Shown here: one piece after another, positions 49,201 through 61,419 of the stretch | How positions within the stretch are numbered: the first letter of the stretch is position 1 | Layout of the letters: each line of letters starts with the position of its first letter | Source: Owenia fusiformis | Taxonomy: Eukaryota; Annelida; Polychaeta; Sabellida; Oweniidae | Length of the DNA: 64,000 nt | Direction: 5' to 3' | Assembly (NCBI GenBank): GCA_903813345.2 | Contig: CAIIXF020000004.1 | Location: forward strand, 20,184,477-20,248,476 | Made by a program: the position numbers and the translations under genes | The notes under the pieces: model-generated | What the model saw: the letters and a program-made list of their open reading frames with translations, nothing else | What the model was told of the DNA's origin: nothing | Databases searched by the model: none

Positions 49201-52200
49201 CCTGTCGGCTGCCGGATTAACCTACTATTTTATGGGCAATTCATTAAAATATGAATGGAATATTGGCAGGTACTTTTAATATTTAAATGAGTTGCCCATA
49301 GAAAAGTATGTTAATCCGGTAGATGAAATCTTTCATTCCCAAATCATAGTCTTAGCTTATATTTGCGAATGCAAATAACGCCTTTCGGCTACCGGATTAA
49401 CCTTCTATTTCACTGGAGACCCATGTAAATACGAATAGTACCTGCCACTATTCCATTCACATTTAAATGAGTTAGTCATAGAATACTGGGTTAATCAGGT
49501 AACCGAGATGCGTTAGTTGCATTCGCGAATATAAGGTTAGAGTCCATTTCACTGTTTTATTGCGTCAGTAGAACCCCAAAAATAAGAAATCGGGAGACCA
49601 TTGTGCAATAATATATGGAAAAGTAGATTCATATTGTACATGAATGACATTTGTATATTTCAGATTTTCTCGTTTTTTTTGTGCAATAAGACTGTGACCT
49701 CTTGTAATTTGAAGAATTTCAGCCATGTTAATCTTATTGAAAATAACATGGCAGAGAAGCATCCATATATAAGAGGCCACACACTTTATAAGCCAAACTA
49801 GAAGCAATCCAAGATATACAAATGTCATTCATGTACAATAGGAACATATTTTTCCATATATTATTGCATGATGATATTGTGATTTCTTAATTTTTAGGTT
49901 TTACTGACGCAATTCAACAGTGAAATGGACTAGCTTGTATTCACGAATGCAAGAAACGCCTGTCGGCTACCGGATTAAACTACCTTTGCAATCGTCGGTA
50001 TTTTAGCGCGGAGATAAATGTTCAATATGACATAAATATTTCATATGACATCGATGAATACTTTCATCATTCTGGTGGAAATGTCTACCAAACTCCCCTC
50101 CCTTGTTCCCCTTCCCTCAAGTAACTTGTTAAGCTAAGTTCACACCAACGGCGCTTTGATGGCGCTTTTAAGCGGCGTGCAAAGCATAATCAACTGATGT
50201 GAATTTCTGAAAATTGTGAATTAAGCTTATATCGAAAAAGCTAAAAATCCTTTGTTCATGTCACTAAAGGTTCGAAAACGTTATTACATTTTCCAGTTAC
50301 ACTAGTTACCACAGTTATCCAAGGCTATTTGGGCAAATAAAATCCGTAGTTTGAGTGATCAATTCACGCTCAGCGATACTGCATGAGGGACATGAAAAGT
50401 TGTTTATTTTCCAATAAATCCTGCCATCATTTGGTACATCAAAGAACCTGATTATTGACTAGATTAATGATGTCAAAGGTTGTAGGTAGCAATATGTCCA
50501 TAAAAAAGGATTAACTTATTGCTGAAATTGAAAAAGAACAACCCATGCCATCATCAATCTAGCAAATCCAAAATGACTAATGACTCTGTTTAATGGTAAC
50601 TGAAAAAAGACTGGAAACTTTTATTATATATAGCAACATACTGAACATAATCGATGGTTTCATTTTGGCAATCGAGGTTTTATTACAGATTCTTATATGA
50701 TAAACCAAACAACTTTTACATTTACCAGTCGCTTATGGTTATTAGCCATACATTTCTAGGTATACGTTTTATCGCAATCGTGTCAAAATATAAATTGTAT
50801 TGATAAACAGAAAAGAACACAAAAAATCATATACGGGCGCCATTTTTCTAAGGTGTTTCTAAGTGTTGTTTAATCTCTCTAGACTATCTCTCATCAACGG
50901 CTTATTGTAGATTGGTTGAACAATGAACGTGTTATTTATAGCTATAATAACCACGTTGATCGATGCTTGGGCGAATTTTAAGGTTTAAATCAGGAAGAGA
51001 GAGGTAGAAAGAGGCGTAATCTTGTGGCAAGTTCCTCACCTCCTACGCGCTGAATTGTGTTTCGATTCCCCGTCCATTCTCCACACCGATTTTTTATTTT
51101 TAACTCATTGATGTATCCCTTTAAAGGAGTACAGGCTACAGTGAAGTTGTAAAGGAAGGACGTTTGTTTATTTCCATATTTCTGAATGTAAGCTTATACT
51201 AGATTTTACATACATGTTTATTCCAAGTGTTCTACTATATATTGTATAGATTCATCAGGCAGTTTTCAGTGTATTATTAGCAGAAAATCCCCATCGACCA
51301 CGTAATCACGTGGTAGGATAGAAGTGATATAAATACACCCTCTCCAGCTCACAGCAATTGACTAGCTTATATTCACCACTAGCATAGTTCATAGCAAGTG
51401 GTGACATCTAATTAATAGATGATTAATCAATTTTATATATGACTTGTAAAATGCCAAAAATCTGAAGTCGCTCTTTTGAGAGGCCCTCTATTGGATAAAT
51501 GTGTATAAAATGTCAGAGAATATCTCGAAAATGGGACACGATTTAAGAATGAATTATTTTCGAATGTTTCTTAAAAACATATTGAAAGGATTTTTTCATG
51601 ATATGCTCATGACATATCCCTGTATGCTTTGTTTGTCTTTTTTCTCAAATTGACCCACGGAAATATGCAATACATCAAGTTAAAAAAGTGGTACGAATCA
51701 TAAAAGCGACGTTGGGTGGTTCACTAGTAATTTTTTGATGGAAAATCTAGAAATATTACCCAAATTAATTTAAGACTATTCAAAAGAAGACATTCAAATC
51801 TATATTATGTAAAAAAATCAAATTGGTCAGAAGCAGGGATAACGCTCAATTAGAGTGATGAACTTCGTTCTCCAAACCGAGAATCATCCTTTGACACGAA
51901 AAAGTAGATATTAAAGCTATTTGTTGGTAATCTAAATCAAAAAACAACCGTTGTACCGCACCAGTCACGATCACGCTGTTGTATCCGCCCGGTCCATTAT
52001 CAGTAGCTGTGTATACCAACGTATGATATCAGATAGTTATGGGGCAAACTCACTGGTCAGTATCAAGATGCGGTAACGGCCGTTACCTTCTCAATACATG
52101 ATGGACGGAAAGTGTCGATTTCGATATTTTTAGTTTTCGTCTAATTAAAGTACTTTATTATTGACGTAATGCTTTGATATTTGAACTTGATATAGTATAG

Positions 52201-55200
52201 TAGGAACAAGGGGTCCCCATGCACCCATAAGGTGTGAATAAGTTACATACATTTTTGTAATCCCTAGGGTGTCTATTTAATGAATTCATTTGTTAACATT
52301 GCCAACTAATGTCCCATAGTACTTTTATGGCGGCATTCAGTTACCATGGTTACGCATCTTTAGACATCTTACCTTGGTATCTTAAATCATTTGTAGCTCT
52401 CTCATTATTTGGTCTATAGAAATGATATTGGTACCAAATTGAACCTCGTTAAATTTCCAATAAATTTCTGATATTCAATTATGCAAATTATCTAATTTGC
52501 ATAAATTATGACGTCATCAATCTATTTTTGGTTCAGAATTTCCACCTATAGCAACGTATCTATTAGAACTGAGGCCGTATGGCAAAATTTCTGAAAGGTT
52601 TTGTCCTTTTTTCTATTAGTAGAAGGTATAAGCAACATAAAAGTGAAAACAGATTCAAAATTGAATCAGTATTACGAAAGTTATGTAACTTTCGAGGCAG
52701 CTATCGTGAATGTCATTATTTGACAATAATATACATTACGTCTTACCTTGGAGTCTTAAATCAATGTAGCTTCGCCATTATTTGGTCTATAGAGATGATA
52801 TTGGTATCTGATTAAACTTTATTAAATTTACTATATGGTTACAATATTCAGTTATGCAAATTAGCTAATTTGCATTAATTGTGACGTCATCAATCCATTT
52901 TTGGTTCAGAATATCCTAGTATAGCAACATATCTATTAGAACTGAGGCCTTATGACAGAATGTGTGCATAGTTTTGTCCCTATAAAAGAGACAACAAATC
53001 TTCCAAATTGGATCAGAATTAACAAAATTATCCAGCTTTGGAGGCAGCTAATGTGAACGTCATTGTTTGACAATTATAAAAAGAATATTAAATTAACAAA
53101 AAAAGTAACAACCATAGTTGTTTCAATCTTATTGAGTAAAAATGTGCATGTATTGAACTGAACTAATAAGTATGTGGAAAGGTTACATGTATTTTGACTA
53201 TCATTCACAGGGGTCAAAACGGTTATCTCGACCCTGTATATTAAAGATCCAATTTTATAATTTACCATGCACTTTCAATGATTCATATAAATAGTATACA
53301 TATAGTCTGATTTTCATCATATTCTTCATATTCTTGATTCTTAAAGCATGTGAAGTATAAAGCATGATTAGAAGTGAAGATGATTCATCATATGGTTAAT
53401 GTAATATTTCTAACATTTCAGATGCTATGGTAACATCACTTGATAATGAGGTTTTTACATTTCGCGTTCTTAATGAGTTAAAAGAAAGTTATTCTCCCTT
53501 TGCTTTAGAGAAAAATAGTCACATGAATTTGTTTAAAAAAATTATAACTTAATTTAACCCCCTCCTGACAGCCCCCATATTTGAAGATTTGGGTGAAACC
53601 TGGCAAAATACATTAATTATAATGTTCCAGAAGCCCCCAGAAGCTATATGATGGCCCCCAGTGGCCCCAAGAATCTATACAGGGGCCCCAAGTGGCCCCC
53701 AGAAGGTATACGATGGCCCCCAGAAACTATACTGTGGTCTCCAGAAGCTATATGGTGGCCCCCAGTGGCCCTCAGAAGCTATATGATGGCCCCCAGAAGC
53801 TAATTAGTGGCCCCCAGGAGCTATACGGTGGCACCCAGAAGCTATACAGGGAACCCCAGTGGCCCCAAGAAGCTATACGATGGCCCCCAGAAGCTTTACA
53901 GCAGCCCCGAGAAGCTAAACGATGGCCCCAAGAATCTATATGATGGCCCCCAATGGCTCCCAGAAGCTATACAGGGCCCCCAGTAGCCCCTAGAAGCTAT
54001 ACGGTGGCCCCCAAAGCTATATGGTGGCCCATTGGGGGACACTGTATAGCTTCTGGAGGCCATCGTATAGCTTATGGGGGCTACCGTATAGTTTCTGCGG
54101 GCCCTTGCATAGCTTCTGGGAGCCACTGGGGGCCCCTGTATAGCTTCTGGGGGCTACAGTACAGTTTCTGCAGGCCCTTGCATAGCTTCTGGGGGCCATC
54201 GTTTAGCTTCTGTGCGCCACTGTGGGCCCCTGTATAGCTTCTGGGGGCCACTATATAGCTTTCAGGGCCACTCGGGGCCACCGTATAGCTTCTAGGGGCT
54301 ACTGGGGGGCCCTTTATAGCTTCTGGGAGCCATTGAGAGCCACCATATAGATTCTGGGGGCCATTTTGTAGCTTCTGGGAACCACCATATAGCTCCTGAG
54401 GGTCACTATTTAGCTCCTGGGGGCCATCATATAGCCTATGAGGGCCACTGGGGGCCACCGTATAGCTTCTAGAGGCTACTGGGGGCCCTTCACATCTTCT
54501 GGGAGCCATTGGGAGCCACCATATAGATTCTGGGGGCCATCATGTATCTTTTTGGGACTCCTGTATAGCTTCTGGGGGTCATCGTTTAGCTTCTTGGGGC
54601 CACTGGGGTCCCCTGTATAGCTTCTGGGAGCCATCGTATAGCTCCTGGGGGCCACTAATTAGCTTCTGGAGGCCATCATATAGCTTCCGAGGGCCACTGG
54701 GGTCACCGTATAGCTTTTTGGGGCCACTGGGGGCCCCTGTATAGCTTCTGGGCGCCACCGTATAGCTCCTGGGGGCCACAGGGTTTCCTGTATAGCTTCT
54801 GGGAGCCACCGTATAGCTCCCGGGGGCCACTATTCAGCTTCTGGGGGCCAACATATAGCTTCTGGGGAGCACAGTATACCTTCTTGGGGCCACTTGGGGC
54901 CCCTGTATAGATTCTTGGGGCCACTGGGGGCCATCATATAGCTTCTGGGGGCTTCTAGAACCTAATAATTAATGTATTTTGCCAGGTTTCACCAAAATCT
55001 TCAAATATGGGGGCTGTCAGGGGGGGGGGGGGGTTAAATTAATTAAGTTATAATTTTTCTAAACAAATTCATGCGACTATTTATCTCTAAAGCAAAGGGA
55101 GAATAACTTCCTTTTAACTCATTAAGAACGTGAAATGTAAAAACCTCATTATCAAGTGATGTAACCATAGCATCTGAAATGTTAGAAATATAACATAAAC

Positions 55201-58200
55201 CATATGATGAATCATCTTCACTTCTAATCATGCTATATACTTCACATGCTTTAAGAATCAAGAATATGAAGAATATGATGAAAATCAGACTATATGTATA
55301 CTATTTATATGAATCATTGAAAGTGCATGGTAAATTATAAGATTGGATCTTTAATATACAGGGTCGAGATAACCGTTTTGACCCCTGTGAATGATAGTCA
55401 AAATGCATGTAACCTTTCCACATACTTATTAGTTCAGTTCTATACATGCACATACTACTCAATAATATTGAAACAACTATGGTTGTTACTTTTTTTGTTA
55501 ATTTAATATTCTTTTTATAATTGTCAAACAATGACGTTCACATTAGCTGCCTCCAAAGCTGGATAATTTTGTTAATTCTGATCCAATTTTGAAGATTTGT
55601 TGTCTCTTTAATGTTGCTTATATCTTCCACTCATCAAATAAGGGACAAAACTATGCACACATTCTGTCATACGGCCTCAGTTCTAATAGATATGTTGCTA
55701 TACTAGGATATTCTGAACCAAAAATGGATTGATGACGTCACAATTAATGCAAATTAGCTAATTTGCATAACTTAATATTGTAACCATATAGTAAATTTAG
55801 TAAGGTTTAATCAGATACCAATATCATCTCTATAGACCAAATAATGGCGAAGCTACATTGATTCAAGACTCCAAGGTAAGATGTAATGTATATTATTGTC
55901 AAATAATGACATTCACGATAGCTGCCTCGAAAGTTACATAACTTTCGTAATACTGATTCAATTTTGAATCTGTTTTCACTTTTATGTTGCTTATACCTTC
56001 TACTAATAGAATAAAGGACAAAACCTTTCAGAAATTTTGCCATACGGCCTCAGTTCTAATAGATTCGTTGCTATAGTTGGAAATTCTGAACCAAAACTAG
56101 ATTGATGACGTCATAATTTATGCAAATTAGATAATTTGCATAATTGAATATCAGAAATTTATTAGAAATTTAACGAGGTTTAATTTGGTACCAATATCAT
56201 TTCTATAGACCAAATAATGACAGAGCTACAAATGATTTAAGATACCAAGGTAAGATGTCTAAAGATGCGTAACCATGGTAACTGAATGCCGCCATAAAAG
56301 TACTATGGGACATTAGTTGGCAATGTTAACAAATGAATTCATTAAATAGACACCCTAGGAATTACAAAAATGTATGTAACTTATTCACACCTTATGGGTG
56401 CATGGGAACCCCTTGTTCCTACTATACTAATAAGCCTTATATATCACGGAAACTTTGGAGTATGACAATTTGTTCTTAAATCATACGGGGGCGCCATGAT
56501 TCAACTATATGTTACACCGCATAGGGAAGGTAACTGAGATTTTGATTTTGCAAATGATACGATAACTGATCTGTGGTGATGCGGTAACGTTGTGAGAGTT
56601 TATAATGGAGGGTCAGTTCACATAGCAAAACCTGATAACAAGTGGGGGCTTTGTACAAAAACTACACATTATAGCGAAGTGTATCATTTTGGTCTGAAAT
56701 AAAAAGATCTATATTATTAACTTCATACAATAACTGCATCATCTTGGAAACAAACGTGTCAGTTATCGTATCATGCACTTCCAATTACGTTCCCTTAAGC
56801 GGTGTAACATATCGTTGAATTATGGCGTCCACGTATGATTTACGAACAAATGGTCATACTCCAAAGTTTCCATAATATGTAAGGCTTATCAAGTTCAAAT
56901 ATCTAAGCATTACTTCAATTATAAAGTAGTTTAATTCGACGAAAACCAAAAATATCGAAATCGACACTTTCCATATGCCGTCTTAGATGAGAAGGTAACG
57001 GCCGCTACCGCATCTTGATACTGACCACGGCCAGTGAAACTAACGAACATGTTTTCGAAATAACAATTTCTCTCATATGTGAAATATTTAGTCCTGAATT
57101 CTAAAAATAACTTTGTTAAATCTCCAAAGTCTTATTTTAAATGACAGATCAAGGATTGTTATGGATAAATCGAGGCGAAACGGATCCGTTTCGGTAACAA
57201 AATGTCGGAACCTCGCAGTACAATTTTCCCCTTATTTCAGGAGTTGTAGGCAGAACCTCCACGACATTTTTATGACAAACGTGTGTCAGTATCATATGTT
57301 TAAGAAAAGCTACACGTATGCGAACAAATAGTCCAAAAGACGACAGAATCATAGATACAATACCTCACTTTAGTTACAACAGAATCTTTGATTTGATACC
57401 TCTATTGTTTCGTAGACGGAACTGGACAAACGTGCAGATCTTGGCCATTTTTGAAGTTCCGTTTACATAATGAAGTATTATATCGATGATTTTAACGTTT
57501 TCTCAACTATTTGTTAGCAAACGATTAGATTTTCTTAAACATATGATGCTGACAAATATGGAAACTCTGCCCACAACTCGTGAAATAAAGAAAAAAGAAA
57601 ATCGTTACTTCGAGGTTTCGACATTTTTATTTGTTACCAAAACGGATCCGTTTCGGTAACTATTTTGAAGGGTGCAATATCAGTGAATTATTGCAGTGGT
57701 TGGTGTGATGATCCATACGGGCAGAATGCGAAATGTTGCATAGGATACGGAGGGGGTTCCTGCAATGGTAAGTAACTTCATGCGGTATAAGCATTTTCAT
57801 AACAAATCGTTTTCATAACTTTACAAACTCTGAAATCCTTACTAAAACTCATTAAGTTATTGTCATTGAGATAATTGACAATTGCCTCATACGGTTCATC
57901 TTGTTCTTACTTGACAGACATAAATGAGTGTTCTAATAACAATGGCCGATGTAGCCACTCGTGTACCAACACAGCGGGATCGTTTGTTTGTGGATGTAAC
58001 CATGGATACCAACTATCTTCCAATAGATTAAGATGCGTGGGTAAGTACATGTAACTCATTAAACGTAATCTGTACTTTAAAGCACGTGGGCAGTTTTGAA
58101 TGTAGCTAGTTATCTACTCCATTTGTGCAAAACAAAATGAATTATGAAGAAAAAATCCTTTTGCTCCTCGATTGAGGCCTCGTTGAATGCAAACACAATT

Positions 58201-61200
58201 GGACGACATAGTCTCGTCTGGTAACTTTGACCTAAGACTAACATACTCGAGGGATGTTAGTCTCAGCTTTGACGTACCGTCAGGATACAAATCCAAAAAT
58301 CAAAAGGACATCCATGTTATTACTTTGAAGGTACGTCGAACTAAGTAAATTGGAAGCAGTGACAATATCCAAGACGAATCTTCTGTATTTTGCAAAAATC
58401 GTTGAATATCTTATACTATCATAAGGAATATTTATTTTCTCTTGGTTGTCTTTCATATCAGTCTCGTGATAATATAAGTCAATAATTAGACTTACAGCAT
58501 ATTAAAAACAAACATGAATTTCATAACCGAATTTCATTGTTTTTAGGTGAATTCCTAAGCATTTTCACCGAAGGTGTACGTGGGTTGTCCAAAAAGTCTT
58601 GAAATGTTTGCTCTTTCTTGAATATTCTTCAATTCAATTCAATTTTTTATCTTTCTATCATACCCTCAAGTTTCAGCATCATACGTTGATGTCAACCCTT
58701 AAAATTGTTGCTATAGCAACGCAGGGGAATGGGTGGGCGGGGCAGTTACCAATTTTTCTGATCATTCCCGTTGGGGAAAATCTCATACTCTTGCAATGTT
58801 CATGAAAATAAAAGCATACAGTGCGTTTCCTTCAAACTTTACAAAGTGAACAACAAATCTTAGAAGATCATTCATTTTAATATGATACCAAAACAAAATA
58901 AATTGATGATATGAAAACAAAATTTCAAGATTGTTTGGACAACCCTCGTATATTCACCGAAACCGAGGTCTAGGAATCCATCTTATTACCATGAATTCTA
59001 TCAATTTCTTCTGAAGAAATACTCGGATATATCTACATTTTGACATCCTGTAATTATGCTGAGCTCGCATTAACTACCCGGGGTGTAACATCTTTTAAGA
59101 GGCTCCATAAGGGATTATACCTGTAAAGTACAACTCTTGCAAACATACACTACACTACATTTATGTACACTACAGTTATTTTTGTACACTACATTTATGT
59201 TCCTTGATTTTTTTGTAATTGGCTAAAATTGAATCACCAAAAAACCAAAATGTTAAACTAAAACAAAGTTGTGGCTATTTTATTACACTGGACGAACTCA
59301 GAGCCGGGGATTATAACTTAATATTTTCCAGTTAAGTGTAAAGTCGAGGAATATCTGTACTTATTTCCTCGTCTCGTTTAGGACATTGACACATCAGATA
59401 GTGAGGAATATGACAGTGATATAATAATGAACAATATTTAAATCCAGGATACTTAAATGAATGATCATGCACATTGAACATGAATAATTTGAGGAGATTT
59501 ACGAACATAAATCTGATAAATCATTAATTGAAAATGCAATGTTCATTTAGATACAAATGAGTGTTCTACTCGGAATGGCGGATGTGATCAAATTTGTGTT
59601 AACACAGCCGGCTCATACTATTGCAAGTGTAACACTGGTTACAATTTACACACTAATAAAGTAACATGTATCGGTAAGTATATTATTTTTTTGGTCTTAG
59701 ATTGAATGTTGAATTAAATGTATTGTGAATCATATCGATGTATCTGGATCTCTTTTCACTTTAATCTGCATGTTGGGATTGCATGAGAAGAGATGTCGTC
59801 TTAGATTTAGATTTATATAACGTATGCCTTTAAGTCTTGACAATTCCTATTAACAGAAATATTATTTTATCAATTAGCACATGCTATTGATGCTTGTTTC
59901 ACAAACCAAAAAACAATGTTGAAATAAGTATCATAAATTCAATTACACTTTAAACAGATATAGATGAGTGCAGTCAATCCAATGGAGGCTGTAGCGGTAA
60001 TTGCACCAACACTGGCGGATCCTACTATTGTGGATGTAGTCCTGGATATGAACTACATGCCAATCAACGGTTGTGTATAGGTATGTATTGATACCAGAAA
60101 ATGAAATAACTAAATATCTGTGAAATATAAGTATATGTTATCAAGGCTATATAATTCTAGCGCTATGTTTATCGTTTAATATCTACATTTAAGAGCACTT
60201 GTACATTCTTTTTCTCTCCTTTCAGATACAAACGAATGCGCAAGTGAGAATGGGGGTTGTAGCCATATTTGTTCCAACACTGATGGTTCCTTCCTCTGTG
60301 ACTGTCCAGATGGCTTCTTCCTAGGCAGTAATCAGAGAATTTGTCTTGGTAAAATGTCATTACTTTATAGAATGTTTGATTGTTGATGCATGATTGTCAT
60401 AAATATTGTGCGTCACTGGTCAGTATCAGGGGAAGGTAACGGCCGTAACGTTCGCATCTAAGATGGCGGACGGGAAGTGTCGATTTCGATATTTTTAGTT
60501 TTCATCGAATTTAACTTCTTTATAGTTGACGTTATGCTTTGATATTTGAACTTAATTTATATGACATGGGAACTCTGGGGTATGATAATTTGTTGATACT
60601 ATATCATGCGTGGGCGCCACAGTTCAACGAGATCTTCCATCATTAGCGGGATTATATCGTTGAACTGTGGTGCTTTCACATTATGAACAAATTATCATAC
60701 TCAAGAGTTCCCATGTCATATGTGCCTGATTTAGTTCAATTATCAAAGCATTATGTCAACTATAAAGCGGTTTAATTCGATGAAAACTAAAAATATCGAA
60801 ATCGACACTTACCGTCAGCCAACCTTGATGCAAAGATTACTGCCATTACCTTCGCTTGATACTGACCGATGAAGCGTGCTAGAAACTGTCTGAGAGTGAA
60901 TCCAGAAGGGAAGTATGTGTAGAACCAAACCCATTGTAAAACCTTATTGTATATTTCTTTGTAATATATTGCAATGATGTAGCAACAATATAAAATATTA
61001 TGTTTTAGATGTGGATGAATGCAGCGACAACAATGGCGGATGCTCTCAGAAATGTGTTAATGTACCAGGGTCATACAGGTGTGAGTGTCACTCTGGATAC
61101 TTACTCTCTGGTGACAAAAAGTGTACAGGTAAATATGTAATAATAAGCTTGAAACAATGGTGGATGCTCCCAGAGATGTGTCAATGTATTTGTTTAGCAG

Positions 61201-61419
61201 ATAAGCTATTTCTTTTCTCCAAAAGGTATAATATAGCAAGACTTTCACGTTATTTATCTCATGCAATAATTGAGACATCATCGATTATATTTTCAGATAT
61301 AGATGAATGTCTGCCCGATGTGAACATTTGTTCACATGACTGTTCCAACACGCTTGGTTCTTTTTACTGCACTTGCAAATCTGGGTTCAGTCTTGGAAGT
61401 TATCAACACACTTGCTCTG
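43174..61419 (+). CDS. inverted paralogue of the large gene: SP, EMI-like, 6 EGF (N-terminal part)
   Basis: Ten exons (43174-43241, 43548-43634, 45048-45128, 57697-57767, 57918-58040, 59551-59673, 59958-60080, 60226-60348, 61009-61128, 61297-61419) match exons 1-10 of the minus-strand gene in order, length, phase and sequence; 1,042 bases are open throughout. Only one exon differs in length (61009-61128 is one codon shorter). Introns 58041 onward still align in places (59674-59957, 284 bp, against 283 bp), so the copying is not old. The third intron is 12,568 bp against 242 bp. No counterpart of exon 11 or later is present before 64000, so the gene either continues to the right or is a truncated copy. 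It reads away from the minus-strand gene, head to head, 8.1 kb apart. Expected to be secreted. Confidence 0.85.
43264..43346. repeat. (TTGTA/TTGCA)n tract in paralogue intron 1
   Basis: About 80 bp of five-base words TTGCA and TTGTA, the reverse complement of the words that make the big arrays at 21830 and 26095. Absent from the matching intron of the minus-strand gene. Confidence 0.9.
43548..43634 (+). CDS. paralogue exon 2: EMI-like, first half
   Basis: Acceptor TGTTTTAG|TGG; reads [20 protein letters not shown] then IFWWFRCTR. The longer frame starting at 43478 with a hydrophobic start uses another frame and is rejected because phase and homology fix this one. Confidence 0.85.
44127..44160. 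mobile_element. single end of a CAGGGTGGGCCA mariner-like element
   Basis: TA followed by CAGGGTGGGCCAACCCTG in paralogue intron 2, which is 1,413 bp against 350 bp in the other gene. The first 12 bases equal the ends of the element at 32176-33131. The other end was not found. Confidence 0.55.
45048..45128 (+). CDS. paralogue exon 3: EMI-like, second half
   Basis: 81 bp, [19 protein letters not shown] then ANCAYLQ; donor CAAAA|GTGAGT starts the 12.6-kb intron. Confidence 0.85.
45746..49175. other. interior of FB2, no gene recognised
   Basis: AT-rich sequence without domain-bearing frames. The frame at 48392-48589 (65 codons) has no recognisable family. A short AT dinucleotide-like palindrome is at 48309-48358 (TATATAACATATATAATGTATATTATATA). 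Confidence 0.4.
49176..49982. mobile_element. three abutting palindromic MITEs inside FB2
   Basis: Copies of a CGAATGC(A/C)A(C/T)TAACGC ... CGGATTAACC family at 49176-49325 and 49353-49541, and a one-ended copy at 49932-49982. Between the last two sits a 391-bp palindrome of another family, AGTCCATTTCACTGTT ... AACAGTGAAATGGACT, at 49541-49931. Confidence 0.75.
49983..51589. other. interior of FB2, no gene recognised
   Basis: No exon, RNA gene or repeat family that I can support was seen; frames are short. Confidence 0.4.
53630..54955. repeat. head-to-head minisatellite GCCCCCAGAAGCTATA / TATAGCTTCTGGGGGC
   Basis: The same unit as at 40770-42118 but in both orientations: CCAGAAGCTATA reads forward up to about 54020 and reverse (TATAGCTTCTGGGGG) from there on, so the array itself is a palindrome centred in FB3. 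Confidence 0.92.
56428..56892. mobile_element. 465-bp palindrome inside the right arm of FB3
   Basis: Arms (A)ACTTTGGAGTATGAC(A/C)ATTTGTTC and reverse. It is absent from the left arm. Its arms resemble the centre of the small MITE at 60418-60867 (GGGAACTCTGGGGTATGATAA...). Confidence 0.75.
57176..57661. mobile_element. palindromic MITE, family M1, copy 2
   Basis: Ends CGGATCCGTTTCGGTAAC on both sides, with GTTGTAGGCAGAA and CGACATTTTTAT as in 7848-8371. The inner end is 36 bp from paralogue exon 4, so it supplies most of the sequence just before that acceptor. Confidence 0.8.
57697..57767 (+). CDS. paralogue exon 4: small Cys exon
   Basis: 71 bp, [19 protein letters not shown] then GSC. Its acceptor is 36 bp downstream of the MITE at 57176-57661. 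Confidence 0.85.
57918..58040 (+). CDS. paralogue exon 5: EGF 1
   Basis: 123 bp, phase 1-1, [20 protein letters not shown] then [16 protein letters not shown]; counterpart of 33627-33505. Confidence 0.92.
59551..59673 (+). CDS. paralogue exon 6: EGF 2
   Basis: 123 bp, phase 1-1, [20 protein letters not shown] then [16 protein letters not shown]. Confidence 0.92.
59958..60080 (+). CDS. paralogue exon 7: EGF 3
   Basis: 123 bp, phase 1-1, [20 protein letters not shown] then [16 protein letters not shown]. Confidence 0.92.
60226..60348 (+). CDS. paralogue exon 8: EGF 4
   Basis: 123 bp, phase 1-1, [20 protein letters not shown] then [16 protein letters not shown]. Confidence 0.92.
60418..60867. 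mobile_element. 450-bp palindromic MITE with FB3-type ends
   Basis: GGTCAGTATCA ends and AAAATATCGAAATCGACACT near each end as in FB3; the centre is ACTCTGGGGTATGATAATTTG and reverse. It explains why this paralogue intron is 660 bp and the matching one 276 bp. Confidence 0.85.
61009..61128 (+). CDS. paralogue exon 9: EGF 5
   Basis: 120 bp, phase 1-1, [20 protein letters not shown] then [16 protein letters not shown]; one codon shorter than 29243-29121. Followed at 61146-61190 by the remnant of the duplicated pseudo-exon (AAGCTTGAAACAATGG...). Confidence 0.92.
61297..61419 (+). CDS. paralogue exon 10: EGF 6
   Basis: 123 bp, phase 1-1, [20 protein letters not shown] then [16 protein letters not shown]; donor CTG|GTAAGA. 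Last exon recognised on this strand. Confidence 0.9.

Larger units (their letters stand above)
45216..52001. mobile_element. foldback element FB2, about 6.8 kb, with about 500-bp and 420-bp inverted arms
   Basis: Left arm 45216-45745 and right arm about 51590-52001 are inverted copies (GATAATG(G)ACCGG ends; GGTGCGG(C/T)ACAACG; CTCGGTTTGGAGAACGAAG; AACCACCCAACGTCGCTT; CTTGATGTATTGCATATTT). The left arm has about 170 extra bases near 45260-45430. No transposase is recognised in the 5.8-kb interior, which hosts smaller palindromes at 49176-49982. It lies wholly in paralogue intron 3. Confidence 0.82.
52051..57036. mobile_element. foldback element FB3, about 5 kb, with about 1.55-kb inverted arms
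   Basis: Outer ends (T)GGTCAGTATCAAGATGCGGT and its reverse ACCGCATCTTGATACTGACC. Left arm 52051-53640, right arm about 54955-57036; they match through AATATCGAAATCGACACTTT, ATGGTTACGCATCTTTAGAC, ATGACGTCAT and the spacer next to the core. The right arm holds an extra 465-bp palindrome at 56428-56892. The core is an inverted minisatellite (53630-54955). The 78-codon frames at 52579-52815 (+) and 55807-56043 (-) are just the two arm copies of one sequence. Confidence 0.88.

Noticed and set aside
53692-54924. Similar frames in the FB3 core on both strands
   Set aside because: Minisatellite by-products, open in both directions because the array is palindromic.
52579-56043. A 78-codon frame found twice with one difference
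   Set aside because: The two copies are the inverted arms of FB3; the likeness reflects the arms, not selection, and no family is recognised.
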